NCBI RefSeq assembly: GCF_001650345.1
Contig: NZ_LVHF01000028.1
Location: 248,001-312,000 of the forward strand
Origin: Photobacterium jeanii
GTDB taxonomy: Bacteria > Pseudomonadota > Gammaproteobacteria > Enterobacterales > Vibrionaceae
DNA length: 64,000 nucleotides
Reading direction: 5' to 3'
This document shows, piece by piece, positions 53,205 to 63,194 of the stretch. The notes below the pieces were generated by a model, which saw only the letters and a list, made by a program, of their open reading frames with translations, was not told the origin of the DNA and made no database searches. The stretch's first letter is position 1; each line of letters begins with the position of its first letter. The translations under genes and the position numbers were made by a program.

Positions 53205-53681
53205 ATGCATTACGTAGATTTAGACAGTTACAGCCGCAAGTGGATTTTCACCCATGCTTCTATGCCAGTAGAAGAGAATGATTTAGCGCAAATCCGCCCA
53301 TTTACTCAAGCTCGTTCTTCGCAATTATGGGGCGAACATATTAGTCGTCAAAGCCCAGATGCGGATCACTTTGAAAAAGGTGATTGGGCGGCAGAGAAAA
53401 AAATGTGGTCGGAGCCCGTTGAGTGGCAGCAAGCTTGGGATGAAGATGAGCCCGCGCTTCCACAAGAAATTCTTGATTTCATTGATTGGGAAGACAACAC
53501 CACAGTGTATTTCTGTTATGAGAAATACAACTTGATTGAAACTAAGTGGGGCGTTTTCAAACGTAACTGGAAGAACTTCTTATTCTTTGATGATGGCCCA
53601 ATCCTAATGGGTAAAAAGAAAACGCAAGTGATTTGGTTCCAATCAAATGGTAATTGCACTTTAGGTCACCGACCAAAGTAA
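53205..53681 (+). CDS. DUF2947-like cytoplasmic protein
   Basis: 158 residues, acidic and Trp-rich (YSRKWIFTH, SQLWGEHIS, WDEDEPALPQEILDFIDWEDN, CYEKYNLIETKWGVFKRNWKNFLFFDDGP). I take it for the vibrio family DUF2947 from memory of its pattern; no function is known. Followed by a strong terminator that is shared with the convergent cyclase gene. Confidence 0.72.
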   Translation: MHYVDLDSYSRKWIFTHASMPVEENDLAQIRPFTQARSSQLWGEHISRQSPDADHFEKGDWAAEKKMWSEPVEWQQAWDEDEPALPQEILDFIDWEDNTTVYFCYEKYNLIETKWGVFKRNWKNFLFFDDGPILMGKKKTQVIWFQSNGNCTLGHRPK

Positions 53682-53718
53682 GCCAGTATCAAGTGAATCG
53701 ACAGGATGAACTGTTAAG

Positions 53719-53748
53719 CAGCCTCGCTACTCGCGAGGCTGTTTTTTT
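53719..53748 (+). terminator. Terminator after the DUF2947-like gene, inside the cyclase 3' end
   Basis: 9-bp stem CAGCCTCGC / GCGAGGCTG with loop TACTC and seven T. The convergent cyclase stop codon (53727-53729) lies in the loop edge. Confidence 0.92.
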
Positions 53749-55784
53749 ATTGGTGTTGGTTGCGCTGTGGTTAACGGATTAAAGATGACAACTTGCCCTT
53801 TGCCTGAACGTTTAGCTTCATACATTGCCTTATCAGCACGACGCAGGATATCGTCAACGTTTTGGTATTCGCGAGGATGTACGTAATAACAACCAATGCT
53901 GGCGCCAATGCTAATAATGTAATCATCAATGCTGATAGGCTGGTTAAGTTTATGGAGTAACCGTTGACTGGTTTGCGTTACTTTATTGGCGTCATTGACG
54001 TGATTTAGCACCGTGATAAATTCATCGCCTGCAAGACGTCCAACCATATCTGCTTGGCGAATCGCTCGCGACATACGTGCTGAGACAATCTTTAACACAG
54101 TGTCGCCAACATCATGCCCGTACTGGTCGTTAATTCCTTTGAAGCCATCTAAATCGATAAATAGAACCGCAAAAGTTTGTTGTTCCTTTTGCTGTTGCTT
54201 GAGTAACGTTTGAATATGAGCACGCAATTTATTGCGGTTGGGTAAATTGGTGAGCGAATCATGTGAGGCTAGGTATTCTAAGCGCTCATTTTCTTTTATC
54301 GAGCGCAGATCAGACGCAATGATAGCCACTTGTGCTTCGTTATAGGCACTATGTGGGTTGTTAGCGTGTGAATGGGGCTCAGCCAAGCGGTGGATCCGAA
54401 GGAACAATGGGATCATGGTGCCATCTTGGCGGCGTTGGTGATATTCCCCTTGCCAGATATTTCGTTCGCTTAAGCTCGCACGTACTTTTGCTTCAATGGC
54501 ACGGTAGGTGGTCATATCGAGCAAGCTATGGAAGTGCTTACCGATCACGTTTTCATGGCTAAATCCAATCAAATGCTCAAACGCTGGATTAACCATTTCG
54601 ATTATTCCCGTTTGACTAAGTACTACAATGGCATCTTGGCTGCTATCGAATACATTGGCGGCTAACCGTTGCTGGCGTTGAGCTAAATGTTGTTTGGTAA
54701 TGTCTTCAATCGCAAATAAGAACTTCTTTTGTTGGAAAAGAGGACGGCTAGCGATTTGTAAGATGCGCTCATTATCTTGGTGTAATGCTTGGCACTTCAC
54801 GACATGGTGATTGAAGTGACGTTTATTGTTTAGCACTTGTTTCAGTCGCTGTTTGAATCGCTCCGGTTGTAGCGGGCGAAGTAACTGCACAAAATGTTGT
54901 TGCATAGCTGAGCGCTGAGGTACGCCTAATACATCAAAGCAAGCATCATTAGCTAAAGTGATCTTGCCTGACTCATCAACAACTAATAATGCGTGCTGGA
55001 CTGTTGCAATCACTTCTTCAGCGAAAACTTTCTCTCGGCTAAATTGCTGCAAAGTAGTGCGGATTTGGCTTTCACGTTCTTTGAGTTTGCCTTGCATGTC
55101 GTTAAAACAGCTAGCGAGTTCACCGAGTTCGTCTTTGGTGGTGATATTGGGCTTAAAATTCGTATGGCCTTCGTTACGGATAATGCCTTTCATTGCTTTG
55201 TTCAGCTCGGCCACGGGCTTGGTAACCCAAGCTTGTATCCGGTTTATGATGTAGCCACAGACCACCAAATAGAGCATGAATAAGAACAAACTGTATTGTA
55301 GTTGAGTGACTTGCAGCTGATGCATGGCTTTGAGGGAAACGGCAATATATAAATGCGCAGTAGTATTTTCCCCTGTTGTCACAGGCACATCTAGATAGAG
55401 CATTTGCGTGCCGAAGTGATACCCGAGTTGCTTGCTGGTGTAACGCTGTTTAGCTGTTGGTGCAATGTATTTAAGGGAACGATTTTGGTATTGAGCCAGT
55501 AAGCTGTCGTTGTAAAGTTCAACGAGCGCGATAGATGGTTCGGCTTGAAACGAGGAGATAATTTCTTGAGCGGCAATTCTGTCATCAAACAAAATAGCAG
55601 CGGTGAGGTTCATGCCAACACCTTGAGCTAAAATCTCGATTCGGTTTACTAGGTTTGTTTGTTCTTTTTTTATGAATGTTTGATACGTGATCACCTGAAA
55701 GCTGAGGAAAACAAGCAGAATGAAGCCCATGATTGGCAGCGACATGCGCTGACCAAGTGGTAGACTATTGACCCAGTGTCGCAT
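53727..55784 (-). CDS. Membrane diguanylate cyclase with HAMP, PAS and AGDEF domain
   Basis: 685 residues. TM1 (~15-33), periplasmic CHASE8-like sensor (~35-160), TM2 (~180-198), HAMP (ending LGELASCFNDMQGKL), two PAS-type domains (~260-350, ~370-500), then the GGDEF domain. The active-site motif is AGDEF, a variant known in active cyclases, and the product-inhibition I-site RQAD stands five residues before it. There is no EAL domain. Its start overlaps the YfiR-like gene by 20 bases. By analogy with YfiN (DgcN), the YfiR-like protein should repress it from the periplasm. Confidence 0.9.
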   Translation of the reverse strand: MRHWVNSLPLGQRMSLPIMGFILLVFLSFQVITYQTFIKKEQTNLVNRIEILAQGVGMNLTAAILFDDRIAAQEIISSFQAEPSIALVELYNDSLLAQYQNRSLKYIAPTAKQRYTSKQLGYHFGTQMLYLDVPVTTGENTTAHLYIAVSLKAMHQLQVTQLQYSLFLFMLYLVVCGYIINRIQAWVTKPVAELNKAMKGIIRNEGHTNFKPNITTKDELGELASCFNDMQGKLKERESQIRTTLQQFSREKVFAEEVIATVQHALLVVDESGKITLANDACFDVLGVPQRSAMQQHFVQLLRPLQPERFKQRLKQVLNNKRHFNHHVVKCQALHQDNERILQIASRPLFQQKKFLFAIEDITKQHLAQRQQRLAANVFDSSQDAIVVLSQTGIIEMVNPAFEHLIGFSHENVIGKHFHSLLDMTTYRAIEAKVRASLSERNIWQGEYHQRRQDGTMIPLFLRIHRLAEPHSHANNPHSAYNEAQVAIIASDLRSIKENERLEYLASHDSLTNLPNRNKLRAHIQTLLKQQQKEQQTFAVLFIDLDGFKGINDQYGHDVGDTVLKIVSARMSRAIRQADMVGRLAGDEFITVLNHVNDANKVTQTSQRLLHKLNQPISIDDYIISIGASIGCYYVHPREYQNVDDILRRADKAMYEAKRSGKGQVVIFNPLTTAQPTPIKKQPRE

Positions 55785-56415
55785 AGTTACCTCTTTGTAT
55801 TGGGAATGGGTCGTGAGGTCTGTTTTTTCTGCCGTGCGTTGAGGTCAGATTGTTTTCAATAATCGCGATCCGTAAAAGCTGAGAGCTGATTGCCATGTTC
55901 GCTTTTTGGATCAGATTGAGCGCAATAATAGGGCGGATCCGTTTCTGTTTTGAGCGTAACTCGATCATGCCACCGTGTTTTAGAAAGTCAGGGTAACCAC
56001 TAATCGTCAACACCCCTGGTAGTTGTGGGACGTCGTGACTCATTGGAAACTGATTCGGGCTTATATAAACCACCTCACATTGACTAGCTTGGGATAAGTT
56101 ATCGATGTAGTGGAACACTAAGCGCTTATTGTTGTTTTCATCGAGGATCAGCTGGTGCAGGGTTTGACTGATATGGTCTGCACCTAGCGAGCAATATTGA
56201 ATTTGGTGGTCTTCTGTTTGTGGCCAACGGACAAAACTTGCAAAGCGATAGATATATACGGCTTTGATTTGGTGGTCATCAAAACCTGTATCAGTTTCGG
56301 CACGGCTATCAGCATTAAACAGAAAGCTGCTACTAAAAAATAGCATGAGTTGAAGAGGCAGCCTGAGCGTTGCCCCGTAGTATGATCGTAGTTTTTTACA
56401 AATACTTAGCATCAT
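55765..56415 (-). CDS. YfiR-like periplasmic protein (DUF4154)
   Basis: 216 residues. Signal peptide (LPLQLMLFFSSSFLFNADSRA), then the YfiR domain: IKAVYIYRFASFVRWP, YCSLGADHISQTLHQL, CEVVYISP, GVLTISGYPDFLKHGGMIELRSK and the ILLLR-type end ISSQLLRIA. YfiR family proteins hold a YfiN-type cyclase inactive until they are removed or oxidised. The frame runs back to 56604 inside the receptor gene, but the ATG at 56415 lies one base after the receptor stop with GGGA 8 bases upstream. It sits between the receptor and the cyclase. Confidence 0.87.
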   Translation of the reverse strand: MMLSICKKLRSYYGATLRLPLQLMLFFSSSFLFNADSRAETDTGFDDHQIKAVYIYRFASFVRWPQTEDHQIQYCSLGADHISQTLHQLILDENNNKRLVFHYIDNLSQASQCEVVYISPNQFPMSHDVPQLPGVLTISGYPDFLKHGGMIELRSKQKRIRPIIALNLIQKANMAISSQLLRIAIIENNLTSTHGRKNRPHDPFPIQRGNYATLGQ

Positions 56416-56416
56416 A

Positions 56417-58591
56417 TTAGAAATCCCATGAGCTTCGTATGTAAACGGTTTCAGCCACCCGTGCTTTCTTGGGTAACTCTGAATATGGCTGCTTGCCAAA
56501 TGCATCAACAATGAACTCAACACGAGGCCAAGAAGGCTTTTGTTGCCAAGCAAGTCGAACATCGACAGTGGTGATCTCTGGTGCTGCAAGCGGCTTAGAA
56601 CCATCGATTAAGACGATATCTGACTCTACGCTCGACTTATGTTTTAACCATATATCAAATTGCCAGCTAGCGTTAATACTCCACAGAGACTGTATTGATA
56701 CAAAGTGGGCTGGTTGGTGTTCGTACTTCAAGCGGTAACCCCCTTTGGCTGTACTTTTACACTCAGGGTTTTGGCTACCACTTTCACAGTAAGCGTGGGT
56801 TTGAATGAAGCTATAGCTCGTATTTAATGTGTAGCTTGCGGTCGGTTGCCAACGGATAGCGGTTTCAAAACCGTAGGTGTTTGCCTTGAGTTCATCACTC
56901 ATTTGGGTGCGATACACAAATAGGTTATTGGGTAGCATGGTGTTGTCGGCACAGCGCCCATAGGCACAGAACCAGTTACCATCTAGCATCCGAAGGTTAC
57001 GGTAGTGGCTATAAAATATCGTACTATCAATATTAATGTGTTTTGTTGGCGTGAATCGGTGGCCGATATCAAGAGTGACCACAGATTCATTTTTCATGTT
57101 TGGATTACCAATATTGAAATACAACGCATTGTAGTGCTGGTAATCGTTTTGCGTTGGCATCACAGGCGCAATGACCTGACCAATCCCGTAGTTATCTGTG
57201 AGTGACTCTACGCTTGATGGCGTTACCACAGCACGACCTAAGCCAGCCCAAAACTGGTTTTTGGCTGAATGCTGGTACATGATCCGGGCTTGAGGTTGCA
57301 GTTCGGTACTGTTGTTAATACTAAAATGCTCGACTTTGGCACCTAGCGTAGCCGTAACTTTGTCACTCAGTTTGGATTCAAGTTGCGCAAAAGCATTATA
57401 GATAATATCGGTATTTTCAGGATTGTTGCTGAATCGCCCCCAAGGCTGGAGCTGGGTGAGAACAAATTCATCGTAACCAGCAACATCGCGATGTATAAAG
57501 CGTACGCCAGCCCCCGAGGTTAACTCGTGGGTGTCTGAAAAACGGTGACGTGCTAAACCGTCAAGGTTGATGGTTGAAAAAGCCCCTTTGGAGGACGGTT
57601 CAACCTTAGAGTTACTGTCTGCCCAAACGTACATCTCGTAATCTGTTTGAGGACCAAACTTAGACCAGTCAAGGCTGAGGTAGCCACCACGAGAGTAATC
57701 ATCTAGCGTTGTTTGATAAACAACGGCAGGGGTTTGGGTGTAATCGTACTCTTCCCAATAGTGATTAGACACATTATGGTAGCCGCCGAATTGAAATGTC
57801 AGCTCAGCATCATCAAATTGATGATCCGAGCGATAGCCCGCGCGGTAGCTTCGCCAAGGTTCATCACGATCAGAGTAGTAGTCCGCTTTCACACCTTTAA
57901 CAAATACACGAGCGGTTGCGTTATCACCGAAACTAAAGCCATGGCGGAAGCTTAATTCTCGGTAATCACCATTGCCTGCTGTGATTTCAAAGTGTTGACC
58001 TAGAGTCGAACGGCTATCCTTGCTGATGATGTTAATCACACCATTGGTTGCGTTACCGCCCCACATGGTGCCTGCAGTACCGCGAAGAATTTCGATTCGA
58101 TCAATGTCATCCATCACCATATCTATGGTATGCCAGAAAGTCCCCGACATGAGCGGGCTGAATACGCTGCGCCCATCAACCATAACTAATAGCTTGTTGA
58201 AAAGGGTTTCATTTAAGCCGCGCAGCGATACTTGCCAATTGTACTCACTGATTTTATTAACTTCGACGCCAGGGGCTAAAGCGAGCGCATCTGCGATAGA
58301 GCGTACGCCACTGCGTTTAATTTGTTCACTGGAAATAACATAGATAGCGGCAGGCACGTCAGAGACATTCTGCGTTTTTTTGGCTGCAGAGGTAACGGTG
58401 GCTTCTACATTAGAGAGTTCATCCAAGCTTAATGACATCAGTGCATTAAGGTTAGAGTCGTTTTTGTCAGGGTGCGCAAAAATTGCGCTAGAAAAGCAAG
58501 CCAGAATACAAAAGGGAATTAAGGTAACTGCTTTATTTATCACAGAAAAACTACAGCCTGATAAAACAATCGATTGCCTGAACTTTAACAT
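56417..58591 (-). CDS. TonB-dependent outer-membrane receptor
   Basis: 724 residues. Signal peptide to about Ala39; plug domain (~70-190) with VPAAIYVISSEQIKRSGVRSIADALALAPGVEV, RGLNETLFNKLLVMVDGRSV and IEILRGTAGTMWGGNATNGVINI; then a beta barrel that ends in aromatic Phe. It imports or senses a ligand across the outer membrane using TonB. No clear TonB box is visible. The type is the one often seen beside YfiR and GGDEF genes rather than a siderophore cluster. First gene of a tightly packed three-gene operon. Confidence 0.9.
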   Translation of the reverse strand: MLKFRQSIVLSGCSFSVINKAVTLIPFCILACFSSAIFAHPDKNDSNLNALMSLSLDELSNVEATVTSAAKKTQNVSDVPAAIYVISSEQIKRSGVRSIADALALAPGVEVNKISEYNWQVSLRGLNETLFNKLLVMVDGRSVFSPLMSGTFWHTIDMVMDDIDRIEILRGTAGTMWGGNATNGVINIISKDSRSTLGQHFEITAGNGDYRELSFRHGFSFGDNATARVFVKGVKADYYSDRDEPWRSYRAGYRSDHQFDDAELTFQFGGYHNVSNHYWEEYDYTQTPAVVYQTTLDDYSRGGYLSLDWSKFGPQTDYEMYVWADSNSKVEPSSKGAFSTINLDGLARHRFSDTHELTSGAGVRFIHRDVAGYDEFVLTQLQPWGRFSNNPENTDIIYNAFAQLESKLSDKVTATLGAKVEHFSINNSTELQPQARIMYQHSAKNQFWAGLGRAVVTPSSVESLTDNYGIGQVIAPVMPTQNDYQHYNALYFNIGNPNMKNESVVTLDIGHRFTPTKHINIDSTIFYSHYRNLRMLDGNWFCAYGRCADNTMLPNNLFVYRTQMSDELKANTYGFETAIRWQPTASYTLNTSYSFIQTHAYCESGSQNPECKSTAKGGYRLKYEHQPAHFVSIQSLWSINASWQFDIWLKHKSSVESDIVLIDGSKPLAAPEITTVDVRLAWQQKPSWPRVEFIVDAFGKQPYSELPKKARVAETVYIRSSWDF

Positions 58592-58815
58592 GAAAGCAGT
58601 GAAATTCAGAAAGAGAAAATACAGCGAAATAGCTCAGATCTAACTCAATCGATATTGTGCTATCTCAAGTGATATAAAAGGTGCCAATAAGGAATATTTG
58701 AATTCAAAATAAGAATGAATAAAGCTTTGTTATTAAACTTCTTGTACATTTATAAATATTATTGATAGCCATTAAATTTAATTTTGAGTTGCTTTTGACT
58801 CATATTTTAGTGTGC

Positions 58816-59649
58816 TTAATGCTTCACTACTTTCATTAATTGTTCGATGTGTTGGTTTGCCTGCTGTTGATTATTTTTAGATGAATGCACCGAGGTTGGT
58901 GAGGCAATAATGTTTTGTTTTAGAGGCTGACCAATGGCAAGGATCACTCTACAACCCGATTGATTGGTGCGAATTTCAATCGCTTCACTAGATGGTTGGA
59001 AAATGCCCATTTGATCGTTATGAATGTGAACACCACTTAGGAAAGCATTGCCTGAATGAACAAAGACAAAACCGGCGGTGAGGTTATCATCAGGCTGCAT
59101 TTGCCAACTGCCATAAGGGGCGATAGCGATATCTAAGACTAAGATTGGGGATGGTGAAGATATTGGGCTTTTAACATTCCGGCACTTGCCTATTAGGACT
59201 TTGGTTGTAGCGTTGCTTTCTTCTAAGAGCGGTAAGTCATCAGCTGCGTATTTCTGGCTTGAGGCTTGGGTCATTTCATCTTTCGCGGTTGGCAGTAGTG
59301 TCCATAAAGCAAAGGTTTCAACAATGCCATTTATTGGCTTGAGAGTATCTTTGTGTACTACACCGTTGCCTGCGAGCATCATTTGCACATCACCTGCGCG
59401 TAGCATAGTTTGGCACCCTGTAGAGTCGACATGACGCATTTGACCACATACAGGGTAACTCAATGTATTGACACCTGAATGACCATGAAAATCTAGCCCG
59501 ACAGCACGAGTGAGGTCTTTAGCGCGGTAGTGATCCCATAGAGCAAACGGGTTGAGTTCATTAATGCTTTCTTGCTGAATGTAGGCGGTCATTGCGCCTG
59601 AGCGAATACCGTATCGAACTTTTTTAATACTTCTGGTTCTTTCTGCCAT
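58816..59649 (-). CDS. Pirin-family protein
   Basis: 277 residues from the ATG at 59649 (five codons in from the longest frame; GGA lies 9 bases before it). Two cupin domains. The metal ligands of pirin appear as His55 and His57 in LDFHGHSG and the His of AGNGVVHKD; the usual Glu of HSE reads Asp here. Some pirins are quercetinases, others are regulators; the function is open. It diverges from gabD-like gene. Confidence 0.85.
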   Translation of the reverse strand: MAERTRSIKKVRYGIRSGAMTAYIQQESINELNPFALWDHYRAKDLTRAVGLDFHGHSGVNTLSYPVCGQMRHVDSTGCQTMLRAGDVQMMLAGNGVVHKDTLKPINGIVETFALWTLLPTAKDEMTQASSQKYAADDLPLLEESNATTKVLIGKCRNVKSPISSPSPILVLDIAIAPYGSWQMQPDDNLTAGFVFVHSGNAFLSGVHIHNDQMGIFQPSSEAIEIRTNQSGCRVILAIGQPLKQNIIASPTSVHSSKNNQQQANQHIEQLMKVVKH

Positions 59650-59819
59650 GGCTGCTTTCCACATGCTTTTTATTCAGAATAGACACAGGTCTCAATTTTC
59701 TCCATGCAAGTTAGTCATTTTGAACTACCGCTTAAGGATGAATTGTCTTAGGAAGGATGCACCATTGCCCTTGATGCGATATCATTATTTGTATAACAAA
59801 TAAAATTCAGGATTTTCCG

Positions 59820-61277
59820 ATGATGAATTCAGACTTAAAGCACAACATGCTATTTAAACAGCAAGCTTTCATTGCTGGCGAATGGTGCGACGCAGATAAT
59901 CGCCAAGTGACTGATATAACAAACCCTGCAACGGGTGAAGTGCTTGGGCAGGTTCCATTTTGTGGCGAGCAAGAAACGCATCGCGCAATCGCAGCGGCAG
60001 AGATTGCCTATAAAGCATGGCACCAAACAACAGCAAAAGAAAAGTCACAGCGACTTCGCCGTTGGTTTGATCTCATTGTAGAAAATACCGATCTGCTAGC
60101 TGAAATTTTAACCGCTGAGCAAGGAAAACCGCTGGCAGAAGCCAAAGGGGAGATTGGTTATGCAGCGAGTTTTATTGAGTGGTATGCCGAGCAAGCAAAA
60201 CGTATTCAAGGGGAAATCATCCCTAGCCATAAACCGGATGCTCGTATTTTGGTGAGCCATGCGCCAGTTGGGGTAGTGGGTGCAATCACGCCGTGGAATT
60301 TCCCTGCCGCGATGATCACCCGCAAATGTGGCCCAGCCTTTGCGGCTGGTTGCTCAGTGGTATTAAAACCTGCACCTGATACCCCATTTACTGCATTCGC
60401 GTTGGCGGCTTTGGCAGAGCAAGCGGGGCTACCAAAAGGCTTATTTAGCGTGATCACTGGTGATGCTAAAGCAATAGGCGGTGAGTTAACGGCTAGCAAA
60501 GTGGTTCGTAAGTTGTCTTTCACCGGTTCAACAGCGATTGGTAAGTTGTTAATGGCGCAATCGGCAGATTCGGTGAAAAAGCTGTCGCTTGAACTTGGTG
60601 GCAATGCGCCGTTTATTGTGTTTGATGACGCGGATTTAGATCAAGCCGTCGCGGGCTTTATGATTGCTAAATTCCGTAACGCGGGGCAAACCTGTGTTTG
60701 TGCTAACCGCTTGTACGTTCATGCTGATGTGTACGATGTGTTTATGCAAAAACTGACTGATGCCGTATCACAGTTAAAAGTAGGTAATGGTTTTGACGAC
60801 GGGGTAACCATTGGCCCTATGATCAACCGAGCGGCGGTTGAAAAGGTTGAGAGCCATATCGCTGATGCGCTAGCGAAAGGGGCGACATTGCTTTGTGGTA
60901 GCGCAGATAAATCGGCCGATCATTTTGTTCAACCCGCGGTATTGCGTGATGTCACAGATGAGATGTGTGTTGCTAGTGAAGAAACCTTTGGTCCGTTAGC
61001 TGCCGCCTTTACCTTTACTCAAGATGATGAAGTGATTGCGCGAGCTAATAACACAGATTCTGGTTTGGCTGCTTATGTGTATACCCAATCACTATCACGT
61101 GCGTTTAAAGTGAGCGAAGCATTGGAATACGGCATGGTTGGGGTTAATGAAGGTTTGATCTCAACGGAAGTCGCGCCATTTGGTGGGGTGAAAGAGTCAG
61201 GTCTTGGTCGTGAAGGTTCAGCGCAAGGTATTAATGAATTTCTTGAAACCAAATACACCTTGATGGGCGGTATCTAA
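59820..61277 (+). CDS. gabD: Succinate-semialdehyde dehydrogenase
   Basis: 485 residues (E. coli GabD 482). Oxidises succinate semialdehyde to succinate with NAD(P)+. The catalytic Glu258 (LELGGNAP) and Cys292 (GQTCVCANR) have the family spacing; TPWNFP, FTGST and EETFGP are present, as is the C-terminal APFGGVKESGLGREG. The second Cys close to the catalytic one (CVC) fits the redox-switch loop of this group. No gabT or gabP is adjacent. Confidence 0.9.
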   Translation: MMNSDLKHNMLFKQQAFIAGEWCDADNRQVTDITNPATGEVLGQVPFCGEQETHRAIAAAEIAYKAWHQTTAKEKSQRLRRWFDLIVENTDLLAEILTAEQGKPLAEAKGEIGYAASFIEWYAEQAKRIQGEIIPSHKPDARILVSHAPVGVVGAITPWNFPAAMITRKCGPAFAAGCSVVLKPAPDTPFTAFALAALAEQAGLPKGLFSVITGDAKAIGGELTASKVVRKLSFTGSTAIGKLLMAQSADSVKKLSLELGGNAPFIVFDDADLDQAVAGFMIAKFRNAGQTCVCANRLYVHADVYDVFMQKLTDAVSQLKVGNGFDDGVTIGPMINRAAVEKVESHIADALAKGATLLCGSADKSADHFVQPAVLRDVTDEMCVASEETFGPLAAAFTFTQDDEVIARANNTDSGLAAYVYTQSLSRAFKVSEALEYGMVGVNEGLISTEVAPFGGVKESGLGREGSAQGINEFLETKYTLMGGI

Positions 61278-61333
61278 TAACGTTTCGTGTTGAGCCGATA
61301 GTTTTCGGCTGTTGGCTGAGATGAAATAAGAAG

Positions 61334-61359
61334 GCCCTTGCTTGTAATTAAGCAAGGGC
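61334..61359. terminator. Hairpin between gabD and fadL
   Basis: Perfect 10-bp stem GCCCTTGCTT / AAGCAAGGGC with loop GTAATT. T-poor on the plus strand, T-containing (CTTCTTATTTC) on the minus strand. Confidence 0.7.
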
Positions 61360-61390
61360 TTCGATGTATTAGCACTGTTAGTTCAGATTA

Positions 61391-62776
61391 TTAGAAAGTG
61401 TGGCTGTATTGAAGACCAATGAGAACGGCGTCAGCACGTGTTGTTGCTTTAACTTGTGTGCCGATGAAGCCTAAATCCGCAATACTTGGATCAATCTCTT
61501 TAGCGTCAACACCAAGTTTTTCTTCAACTTGTGTATCTTTACCTAGTAGGTAGGTAGCGCCAAAATCAATAGTTGAGCTTTTTGATAGCTGATAAGTCAC
61601 ACCAGCAGAGAACCACTGGCGGTCTGAATCAGGGATTGAGATTGATTTAATATCAACTGTCGCTGCTTTGTCGTACATGTAGCCAGCACGAAGAGTCCAG
61701 TCGTTATTTAGATAGTAAGTACCACCAAGCGATGCGTGACCTGCATCTTTCCACTTGTACTCTTTAATAGTACCGTGAGCATCTGATTTCACTTGATCAA
61801 ACGCACCCCAGCCAACCCACTGAAGGCTGTAGTGTAGCGCAAAGCTTTCAGCTAAACGGTGGTAGCCCGAGAACTCAGCCATATCTGGTAATGGAATATG
61901 TAGAGTATCGTTTTTCGCTAAACCAACGGTGCCAGCTTTATAAACATCACCCTTGGCTTTTAGAGTTGGGCTTTTACGGTAGCTTAAACCAAAGCGGTGA
62001 TCTTCGTTGATTTCATAAACAGTACCCACATTCCAACCTAGCGCGTAACCACTGGCATTTGCGTCAAGAATGTTTTCTTCAAGAAGTTGGCACTTTGTGT
62101 TGCCGTTAAGTGTCGAGCAGTATTGTCCGTTAAGGTTACGATGAAGTTCACCAGTACCGTAAATAACATCCAGACCAGCACCAAAGCTTAGGCTATCGTT
62201 TAAACGGTAAGAAACGGAAGCTCCTACGTTAAAACTTTTAACGCTTGTTGTACCACCAAATGCTGAGCCAGCAAAATCGTTGGTAAATGACGTGGAAGTG
62301 CCAAAGTTGGAGTATGCAGATAAGCCCCATGCCCATTGGTCATTAATTGGCTGAACAAAATAGATATTAGGAACAAAAGAAGTGCCACCGATACCATCAG
62401 TACCTGAAATGTCTTTAGACTTGAAGCCTATATCTGTTGGTACTGCGATGTAGCGGTTGTCTGGTGAAATAATGCCACTATGGTGAATATATTCTTCGTC
62501 ATATCGAAACTGAGTTGCAGTTCCTTGTTTGATACGCACATCAGTATCAATAACGTTGAAGCCTAGAGATAGACTGCTTTTTTTAAACAGCGCCATTGCT
62601 GCTGGGTTACGTGCCATAGCTGATGCGTTATCGGCAATCACTGCATCACCGGCAAATGCGCGGCCAAGACCTGTTGCTGATTGACTGTTTAACTGGAACC
62701 CTGCTGCCACTGCTTGAGACGATGAAAAAGCGATCGCTGCGACGATAGCTTGATTTAACAGACGCTTCTTATTCAT
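61391..62776 (-). CDS. fadL: FadL/OmpP1-family outer-membrane long-chain fatty acid porin
   Basis: 461 residues. Signal peptide to Ala25 (AVA-AGFQLNSQS), then a hatch with the family NPA motif (ARNPAAMALF) and a 14-strand barrel that ends in His-Thr-Phe. It takes up hydrophobic compounds such as long-chain fatty acids. A half FadR-like sequence lies ~80 bases upstream. Vibrios have several FadL paralogues, so the substrate is not certain. Confidence 0.9.
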   Translation of the reverse strand: MNKKRLLNQAIVAAIAFSSSQAVAAGFQLNSQSATGLGRAFAGDAVIADNASAMARNPAAMALFKKSSLSLGFNVIDTDVRIKQGTATQFRYDEEYIHHSGIISPDNRYIAVPTDIGFKSKDISGTDGIGGTSFVPNIYFVQPINDQWAWGLSAYSNFGTSTSFTNDFAGSAFGGTTSVKSFNVGASVSYRLNDSLSFGAGLDVIYGTGELHRNLNGQYCSTLNGNTKCQLLEENILDANASGYALGWNVGTVYEINEDHRFGLSYRKSPTLKAKGDVYKAGTVGLAKNDTLHIPLPDMAEFSGYHRLAESFALHYSLQWVGWGAFDQVKSDAHGTIKEYKWKDAGHASLGGTYYLNNDWTLRAGYMYDKAATVDIKSISIPDSDRQWFSAGVTYQLSKSSTIDFGATYLLGKDTQVEEKLGVDAKEIDPSIADLGFIGTQVKATTRADAVLIGLQYSHTF

Positions 62777-63194
62777 AGTGTTTATTTCTTTAGTAATTTA
62801 TTAATAGTGCGCTAAGCGGGCGGCATTGTAGTTATCTGTTTGGAGCGATGAAATTAGACCAGTTTAATGTTGAATCTGGTGTTAAATTACGCAGGTTGTT
62901 TGTTGTTTTTATATTGAAAATCACACTATTTGCATTAGGTGTATTTATGTGATGCTTGGTTGGTATTTGTTTTATTTCTAAAGTGCTGTTTCATGAAATT
63001 ATTCATTACTTTGAGGGAAGTTGGCACTTTGGGCTGCCATTGACTCTATTTTGCGAGGATTGCCATTAAATTATTGAACATTTAACTGGCTGGCGTTCGT
63101 TATATGGTTTATTTTATGCCATTAATTGATCTATGCCGAACTTACTATTGCAGGGTTGATTAAAAAATTAAATAAAAACGATAAAGGACATTCC
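62777..63194. other. 418-bp divergent upstream region of fadL and the Nudix gene
   Basis: AT-rich, no ORF of its own. AAATTAGACCAGTT (62851-62864) is AACTGGTCTAATTT on the minus strand, in which AACTGGTC equals one arm of the FadR operator. AAAGGA at 63183-63188 is the ribosome site of the downstream gene. Confidence 0.5.
62851..62864 (-). promoter_or_regulatory. FadR-like half operator upstream of fadL
   Basis: AACTGGTC arm intact, second arm degenerate; 75-88 bases before the fadL start. Confidence 0.25.
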
